Shown: piece after piece, positions 58,768 through 64,000 of the stretch | Layout of the letters: each line of letters begins with the position of its first letter | Position numbering within the stretch: position 1 is the stretch's first letter | NCBI GenBank assembly: GCA_022801715.1 | Contig: JAAWSV010000004.1 | Coordinates: forward strand, 1-64,000 | Reading direction: 5' to 3' | DNA: 64,000 nucleotides | From: Oscillospiraceae bacterium | GTDB taxonomy: Bacteria > Bacillota > Clostridia > Oscillospirales > Oscillospiraceae | Notes under the pieces: generated by a model | Told to the model about the DNA's origin: nothing | The model's database searches: none | The model's input: the letters and a program-made list of their open reading frames with translations, nothing else | Position numbers and translations under genes: made by a program

Positions 58768-59352
58768 ATGAAAAACATTCTGATCATACAGGGCGGAGGC
58801 CGAGCAAAAGGGAATACTGCGCAGCTGATCGCCAGCTTTGTACGCGGCGCCGAGGAAAGCGGACACACAGTGGAGGTCGTCTCCCTTGTCACGAACGAGG
58901 TGAAGGGCTGCTTAGGCTGCAACGCCTGCCGCTATGGGAAACCCTGTATCCAAAAGGATGCTTTTAACGCTCTGGTTCCCAAAATCCGTTGGGCGGACTG
59001 CATTGTGTTTGCCTCACCGCTGTACTTTTGGACGCTCTCGGCACGGATTAAGGCGTTTATTGAGCGGTTTTACTGTATCGCCGAGGAGGACCCGAACCCA
59101 TCGCTGGGACGATATGAGAAATACCCTGTCAAGAACTGTGCACTGCTGATGACCGCGGCGGACGACTACTTCTGGACCTTTGAGCAGGCGGTCTCCTACT
59201 ACCAGTTCGCCCTAATCAACTACATCGGCTTTCATGACAGGGGGATGCTCCTCGCCGGAGGCTGCGGCGACACCAACGGGAGGCCTCAGATTCACCAGAC
59301 TCCCCATCTTCAAAGGGCCTATGCGTTCGGCAGACAGCTTTACAGCGAATGA
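58768..59352 (+). CDS. Flavodoxin-fold NAD(P)H-dependent oxidoreductase
   Basis: A 194-residue FMN-binding protein. KNILIIQGGGRAKGNTAQLIASFVRGAEESGHTVEVVSLV is the FMN phosphate loop, and CLGCNACRYGKPCIQKDAFNALVPKIRWADCIVFASPLYFWTLSARIKAFIERFY fits the iron-sulphur-flavoprotein-like cysteine motif and flavin site. Substrate unknown. GGAGGAGCGCAC precedes the ATG at 58768. Confidence 0.9.
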   Translation: MKNILIIQGGGRAKGNTAQLIASFVRGAEESGHTVEVVSLVTNEVKGCLGCNACRYGKPCIQKDAFNALVPKIRWADCIVFASPLYFWTLSARIKAFIERFYCIAEEDPNPSLGRYEKYPVKNCALLMTAADDYFWTFEQAVSYYQFALINYIGFHDRGMLLAGGCGDTNGRPQIHQTPHLQRAYAFGRQLYSE

Positions 59353-59415
59353 CGAGCAGAGGGAGGACATCTACGATGTCCTCCCTCGTATTTCTATCTC
59401 GAACTGCCTGTACCG

Positions 59416-62400
59416 TCACATGGTCAGCACGCGGTGCAGCAGTACGGCCATCTCCGCCCGGCTGATTGAGGCGGTGGGGTTGAGTTTGCCGTCATCACCC
59501 TTGATAAGGCCCGAGCGCACCAAGGCGGCCACCGCGTTTGCCGCGTAGTCGGAGACGCGGTTTCGATCCTTGAAGCTGTTCAGTATGGAGGTATCCCCGG
59601 CGGTAAGGGGACGGCCTGTGGCGCTCATGGTCCGCTGGATCAGCACCATGGCATCCTGACGGGTCAGGGGCGCGCCGGGGTTGAACTTCCCGTTAGAGCC
59701 TGTGGCGATACCCAAGGCCTTGGCCGCGGCCACCGCCTCGGCGTAGTAGCTGTTCTGGGGCACATCGGAGAAGCTCGACTTGCCGCTGCTCTTCATGTCG
59801 AAAGCCCGGTAGAGCATCAGCACGAAGTCGCCGCGGGTGATAGGCTTCTCCGGCCCGTAGTGGGTGGTGTCCACGCCAGTAACAATGCCGCTCTTGCTCA
59901 GGAAGTCCACGGAGCTGGCCGCCCAGCTGTGGTTGCCCATATCCTTGAAGTTGGTGTTGGCCGCCGCCGGTGTAACCGTAATCTCCACAGTCCCCCGGTA
60001 GGTGTCGCCATTGGCGTCTGTGCCGGTATAGGTGAGGTTTACCTTGCCGCTGTACCCGGACTTGGGCACAAAGGTCACATTCCCCAAGGAGGGCGAACCG
60101 CTGACCTTGTAAGAGGTGCTGGTGTTCACCGTGGAGCCGGTGCCGTTGGCGTAGCTGGCGTAGAGTTTGCCGTTGGTGGTGGTAGCCATGTCAAACTGTA
60201 CGGAACTCAGCGCCGCCTTGCCGCCCCGGTTGGTACACACGTCGGAGAAATCCTTGGCCTTGAAGGTCACGGCGCTGCCGTTGGAGGTGTACTTGATCAC
60301 CGCCGGCGCGGAGGTGTAGCTGATGACCACCGTGCCGCTGAACTCGTCGCCCTTGACGCTCTCGCCGGTGAAGGGGATGCGGATGGTGGTGGTATTGCTC
60401 TTGGCCGGGGTGAAGCTCACGTCATCCAAGTAGGGGCTGGGGGAGCTGCGGTAGTACTTGGTGGAGCTGGAGGTGGCCTTCTTGGTCCCCGAGTACAGCG
60501 TCCCTTGGGCGGAACTGGGGAGGGTGAACTGGACGAAGTCCAGATTGGCCCCGGTCTCGTCCTTGCAGTAGGCGTTGAAATCGGCGTCGTCAAATTCCAC
60601 GCTCTGGCCGGCGGTGGCGGTGTAGGTCACGTCGCCGCCGCTGCCCACGGTGATCTTCAGATCACCGGAGAACTTCCGGCCGCTGTCGCTGTAGCCGGTG
60701 AAGGGGATGGTCACCACGCCGGTGTACCCGCTGGCGGGGACAAAGGTGATGTCCTCCAGCGCCGGGTCCTTGGCGCGGTAGTACTTCCCGGTGCGCGTCA
60801 CCTTCTCGTTGTTCTTGGAGGAGGCGGCGTAGTCGTAGTACAGAGTGCCCTTGGTGGAGCTGGGCAGGGTGGTGAACTGGATATAGTCGAAGGTGCTGTT
60901 GTTGGTCTGCGCCTTGCTGTAGTTGACAAAGTCCCGCTCCAGCAGGTCCACGGCGATGTTCTTATTGGTGGTGTAGGTGATCTCCTCATCGCTGCCCACG
61001 GTGATCACCAAATCGCCGGAGAACTTCCGGCCCTTGGTGTCATAGCCGGTGAAGGGGATGGTCACGGTACCGGTGAAGTCCTCGTCGGGGACGAAGGTCA
61101 CGTCGTCCAAGTAGGGGCTCTCAGAGCGGTAGTACTTGGTGGAGGTCTTTACCTTGGTGTGGGTCTTGTCGGAGGAACTGTAGTCGTAGTAGAGCACACC
61201 CTTGGAGGAGGCGGGCAGGGAGGAGAACTGGACATAGTCGAAGTTGTAGCCGTTCTCGTCCTTGCAGTAGGCGTTGAAGTCGGAGTCGTCCATATCCACC
61301 GGGGTGTCCTTGGACGTGGTGTACTCAATGTCACCGGAGCCGCCCCCCTCGCCTACGGCGATCTCCACGGTGCCGGTGAAGTCTGTACCATCAACATCCC
61401 GGCCGGTGTAGTCGATGGTCACCGTACCGCTGTAGCCGGACTTGGGCACAAAGGAGATCCGCTCGATGTACGGACTTGGAGAAGTATAGTAATAACTCTT
61501 GCTGGAAGAGACTTTTGTATTGCTGCTGTCGGAGGAATCGTAATCATAGTAGAGGATACCTCTGGAGGAGCTGGGCAGGGAGAAACGCACATAGTCCAAG
61601 TTGGAGCCGGTAAGGTTTTTACAGGCCCGGTTGAAATCAGCCCGGTTAAAGGCGGCCTCCTCGTCCTCGTTCACTTCGTAGGTGATTGTGCCGGCAGTCG
61701 TTTTACTGACGGTAACGGTACATACCGCCGTCTTATTGCCATCCGCCGTTTTTGCTGTGATCTTCGCAGTACCGGCGCTCTTGCCGGTCACAGTACCGCT
61801 GCTGCTCACGGTGGCAACCGAGGTCTTGTCACTGGACCATGTCACCGTTTTGTTGGTAGCGGTAGACGGATTAACGGTTGCTGTAATCTTAAAGGTATCC
61901 CCTACGGAAATCGTCTTTGAGGTGGGGCTTACGCTCACACCAGTAACTGCCACCGTACCGGTTACAGTGACGTTGCAGGTGGCAGTTTTTCCACCATCCG
62001 CAGTGGTTACAGTAATTGTAGCAGTGCCCGCCTTCACACCGGTCAGGACACCTTTACTACTGTCATTGAATTTGGCAATAGAAGTATCACTGCTGGTCCA
62101 TGTTACGTTTTTGTCAGTAGCGTCAGAAGGCGTTATATTTGCGGTGAGCGTAACTGTCTTGCCCATTGCCACGGTGGGTACGGACGGAGAAATAGCAACA
62201 CCAGTCACTGGTTTAGCCCCGCCCTCTACTTTGAACGTACAAGAGGCAGTGTATCCGCCGTCCTCTGTGGTAGCAGTAACAGTGGCAGTTCCAGCTTTGA
62301 TTGCTGTTACCTTGCCGTTTGAATCAACGCTGACGATACTGCTGCTACTGGTGCTCCATTTGACCCTCTTGTCTGTAGCGTTGGAGGGAGAAATCGTTGC

Positions 62401-63102
62401 TGTTAAAGTGGTTTTACTGCCTGTGCTAACAGTAAGAGAGGAGGCATTCAGCGTAATACCCTCAACGGCCTGCTTCACAGTCACCTCACAGGCATCTGAT
62501 GCACCGCCAGCAGATGCGGTAATAGTGGCTTCACCTGCATTCACAGCAGTTACTTCCCCGTTCTCGTCCACTACAGCTACATTATTGTTACTGCTTGCCC
62601 ATGTAACAGCCGCACTCGGATTTACTGTGGCTTTTAGTTTTTCTGATGCACCCACTTTCAAATTTAAAGTAGATTTATCCAACTTTACGCTTGTTTGAAT
62701 TGGCTTTGCCTTTACTGTTATTTGAGCAGAAGAAGAATCCGTCTTAGCTACACCATCAATAGACGCTTCTGCTGTAATAGTCACTTCTCCTGGCGCAACA
62801 CCTGTTACCGTACCATTGCTACTAACAGTCGCTATAGATGAATCGCTACTTGTCCATTTCACTTTCACTGTTCTATCGCTTGGAGTAGTAGCAGCTTGTA
62901 AGTCTTTCTTTTCTCCAACTTCAATCTCTCCACTATCAGGAGTAACTACAACTTTAGGCTCTACTTCCACAGGGTCAGTTGAAGGAGCGTTCTCCCCATC
63001 CCCCTCCGTCGCCCACGCCACGGGCAGGGTTCCCAGCAACATGATCAAAGCCAGCAGGGCGGCTATGGGTCTGGACCATCTATTTTTCCGAGCATTCATC
63101 AC
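59416..63102 (-). CDS. Large SLH-anchored surface protein with BIG2 domains and five novel-looking repeats
   Basis: A 1228-residue exported protein. A signal peptide (1-32, ending VAWA) leads to five BIG2 Ig-like domains (about 45-470). Next are five repeats of about 110 residues (about 475-1040), each with a DF...Y/C...N-DYVQF start, LPSS.KG.LYYDY core, KYY..SSPYLDDVTFVP and a SGTVTIPFTG end. Three SLH domains (about 1045-1228: ITRGDFVLMLYRAF, LTRQDAMVLIQRTM, ISRAEMAVLLHRVL) anchor it to secondary cell-wall polymer. The N-terminal coding part (61.7-63.0 kb) is AT-richer than the rest. GGGGAG precedes the ATG. Confidence 0.93.
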   Translation of the reverse strand: MMNARKNRWSRPIAALLALIMLLGTLPVAWATEGDGENAPSTDPVEVEPKVVVTPDSGEIEVGEKKDLQAATTPSDRTVKVKWTSSDSSIATVSSNGTVTGVAPGEVTITAEASIDGVAKTDSSSAQITVKAKPIQTSVKLDKSTLNLKVGASEKLKATVNPSAAVTWASSNNNVAVVDENGEVTAVNAGEATITASAGGASDACEVTVKQAVEGITLNASSLTVSTGSKTTLTATISPSNATDKRVKWSTSSSSIVSVDSNGKVTAIKAGTATVTATTEDGGYTASCTFKVEGGAKPVTGVAISPSVPTVAMGKTVTLTANITPSDATDKNVTWTSSDTSIAKFNDSSKGVLTGVKAGTATITVTTADGGKTATCNVTVTGTVAVTGVSVSPTSKTISVGDTFKITATVNPSTATNKTVTWSSDKTSVATVSSSGTVTGKSAGTAKITAKTADGNKTAVCTVTVSKTTAGTITYEVNEDEEAAFNRADFNRACKNLTGSNLDYVRFSLPSSSRGILYYDYDSSDSSNTKVSSSKSYYYTSPSPYIERISFVPKSGYSGTVTIDYTGRDVDGTDFTGTVEIAVGEGGGSGDIEYTTSKDTPVDMDDSDFNAYCKDENGYNFDYVQFSSLPASSKGVLYYDYSSSDKTHTKVKTSTKYYRSESPYLDDVTFVPDEDFTGTVTIPFTGYDTKGRKFSGDLVITVGSDEEITYTTNKNIAVDLLERDFVNYSKAQTNNSTFDYIQFTTLPSSTKGTLYYDYAASSKNNEKVTRTGKYYRAKDPALEDITFVPASGYTGVVTIPFTGYSDSGRKFSGDLKITVGSGGDVTYTATAGQSVEFDDADFNAYCKDETGANLDFVQFTLPSSAQGTLYSGTKKATSSSTKYYRSSPSPYLDDVSFTPAKSNTTTIRIPFTGESVKGDEFSGTVVISYTSAPAVIKYTSNGSAVTFKAKDFSDVCTNRGGKAALSSVQFDMATTTNGKLYASYANGTGSTVNTSTSYKVSGSPSLGNVTFVPKSGYSGKVNLTYTGTDANGDTYRGTVEITVTPAAANTNFKDMGNHSWAASSVDFLSKSGIVTGVDTTHYGPEKPITRGDFVLMLYRAFDMKSSGKSSFSDVPQNSYYAEAVAAAKALGIATGSNGKFNPGAPLTRQDAMVLIQRTMSATGRPLTAGDTSILNSFKDRNRVSDYAANAVAALVRSGLIKGDDGKLNPTASISRAEMAVLLHRVLTM

Positions 63103-63287
63103 AAATCTCCCCTTTCCTAAAATTGCGGGTGCTTTGGGTCATTTTACTACAAGCCCCCTCCGATTTCTATAGGTTTTATGTAAATTAACAGAATTGTAAC
63201 TTATGTAACCCTTTGTTACCTCCTTTCCCCCGCCGGCGGACAGGACCCGCCATACCTGTCCGCCAACAAAAAAATTTCGCAACCCAC

Positions 63288-63316
63288 TTGACAAATACCC
63301 TTTTCATGAATATACT
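63288..63316 (+). promoter_or_regulatory. Promoter of the ArsR-metal ATPase operon
   Basis: TTGACA (63288-63293), 17 bp, TATACT (63311-63316). Confidence 0.75.
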
Positions 63317-63322
63317 AACACA

Positions 63323-63336
63323 TGAACAATCGTTCA
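63323..63336. promoter_or_regulatory. ArsR/SmtB-type operator
   Basis: TGAACAATCGTTCA, an imperfect palindrome immediately after the -10 box and before the ArsR start codon; typical of CadC/SmtB metal-sensor operators (TGAA-N6-TTCA). Confidence 0.65.
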
Positions 63337-63353
63337 ATTGAAAGGAGGCCTCC

Positions 63354-63731
63354 ATGACGAAGGACGAGCGCGCTGTCCCCGCGGCCCCGGAGCCGCGCCC
63401 CTACCTGGCCGCCACAGAGGACGCCATTGAGCAGGTGCGGGAGAAGCTTCCCGACGACGAGGTACTTTACGACCTGGCGGAGCTGTTCAAGGTGTTCGGC
63501 GACACCACCCGGGTAAAGATTCTCTATGTGCTCTTCGAGAGCGAGCTGTGTGTGGGCGACATCGCCCAGTGCCTGAATATGACCCAGTCGGCGGTGAGCC
63601 ACCAGCTGCGGCTCTTGAAGGCCTGTAAGCTGGTGCGGTTCCGGCAGGAGGGCAAAATGGTCTTTTACGCGCTGGACGACGACCACGTCCGCTCTATGCT
63701 GGCACTGGGACTGGAGCATATCGCTGAGTAG
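63354..63731 (+). CDS. ArsR/SmtB family metal-responsive repressor (CadC-like)
   Basis: A 125-residue winged-helix protein. ELFKVFGDTTRVKILYVLFESELCVGDIAQCLNMTQSAVSHQLRLLKACKLVRFRQEGKMVFYALDDDHVRSMLALGLEHI is the SmtB/CadC family. ELCVGD has the alpha-3 cysteine, but the second CadC cysteine (ELCVCD) is glycine. The C-terminal D..H..(10)..H/E set suggests an alpha-5 zinc site. It precedes a metal ATPase gene; the likely metals are Zn, Cd or Pb. Confidence 0.92.
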   Translation: MTKDERAVPAAPEPRPYLAATEDAIEQVREKLPDDEVLYDLAELFKVFGDTTRVKILYVLFESELCVGDIAQCLNMTQSAVSHQLRLLKACKLVRFRQEGKMVFYALDDDHVRSMLALGLEHIAE

Positions 63732-63786
63732 GCACACAATGCCATTTATGGTATAGACGCAAATTGAAGAAAGGAAGTTTCCTATT

Positions 63787-64000
63787 ATGCAGAAAAAATT
63801 TAAGATCGAAGTGGACTGCGCCAACTGCGCGGCGAAGATCGAGGAGGCCGCCCGGAAGATCCCCGGCGTGAACAGCCTCACGGTCAGCTTTGTGACCCAG
63901 AAGATGGTGGTGGACGCCGACGATGGGCGGTTTGACGAGATTATGAAGGAGATCGTGAAGGTCTGCAAAAAAGTGGAACCGGACTGCGAGGTCTATCTGT
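63787..64000 (+). CDS. Heavy-metal P-type ATPase (N-terminal HMA domain), 3' end outside the window
   Basis: The first 71 residues form a heavy-metal-associated domain: KFKIEVDCANCAAKIEEAARKIPGVNSLTVSFVTQKMVVDADD. The D-C-A-N-C-A metal loop is the CadA/ZntA variant (not MxCxxC of copper pumps). Behind an ArsR gene it is probably a cation-exporting ATPase, but a free-standing metallochaperone cannot be excluded because the gene runs off the window. AAGGAAG precedes the ATG. Confidence 0.8.
   Translation, partial: MQKKFKIEVDCANCAAKIEEAARKIPGVNSLTVSFVTQKMVVDADDGRFDEIMKEIVKVCKKVEPDCEVYL

Noticed and set aside
59860-61920. 686-codon open frame on the plus strand
   Set aside because: It is antisense to the SLH surface-protein gene; the GC-rich repeats leave the opposite frame open. 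The valine and glycine-rich composition fits a shadow.
1-64000. CRISPR arrays, tRNA or rRNA genes, insertion sequences
   Set aside because: No regularly spaced direct repeats, cloverleaf-like genes, rRNA blocks or transposase frames were seen on either strand.

Overview
The window is GC-rich chromosomal DNA from a spore-forming member of the Firmicutes, most likely a gut Oscillospiraceae-type clostridium (inference). The spore-maturation pair spmA/spmB, an AbrB/SpoVT regulator, IreB, NfnAB, an SLH surface protein, AGGAGG ribosome binding sites and very uniform promoters (TTGnnn, 17 bp, often TGn plus TAyAmT) support this. No rRNA, tRNA, CRISPR array, insertion sequence or integrase was seen.

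1-22 kb is housekeeping and small regulatory units: an EF-G paralogue (cut by the window start), a membrane protein that looks like a catalytically dead P-type ATPase, RlmB, FtsH, a cold-shock protein with a long foldable leader, a MATE exporter, a SUFU-domain protein, TsaE-TsaB, Upp, an ECF sigma factor with a membrane-bound partner, NiaR, ThyA-DHFR, RecG, and an autoregulated PadR-DUF2812 pair.

22.3-35.3 kb, all on the minus strand, is a compact contractile-tail phage-like block in PBSX (Xkd) gene order: terminase, portal, protease, decoration protein, capsid, connectors, sheath, tube, LysM protein, XkdQ, spike, gp25, baseplate J, DUF2313. It is tightly coupled and has no broken frame. It lacks an integrase, repressor, replication genes, tail fibre, holin and lysin. 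Where a tail chaperone and a long tape measure should be, there is one 216-residue low-complexity protein. A host-type promoter precedes it. This is the best candidate for an undescribed system: a minimal particle, a gene-transfer agent, or a domesticated injection device.

35-46 kb carries small metabolic genes (RidA, DUF5662, GNAT, an AT-rich EFR1 flavodoxin-ferredoxin), NfnAB, a Crp/Fnr regulator, AbrB and SpmAB. 45.5-49.8 kb has a NusG_II/Gx-transporter pair and ApbE (possibly flavin-linked electron transfer). Between them sits a restriction-modification locus with a convergent N4/N6 methyltransferase and an MjaI-type endonuclease split into two overlapping frames. 50-64 kb holds an NlpC/P60 hydrolase, Lgt, an M16 peptidase pair, IreB, a Re-citrate/isopropylmalate synthase-like enzyme with its GntR regulator, a flavodoxin, a 1228-residue BIG2/SLH surface protein, and the start of an ArsR plus metal P-ATPase operon.

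Two dispersed non-coding patterns recur: a multi-hairpin element (22.1 and 52.9 kb) and AATTAGGA sequences that supply stop codons for several genes.
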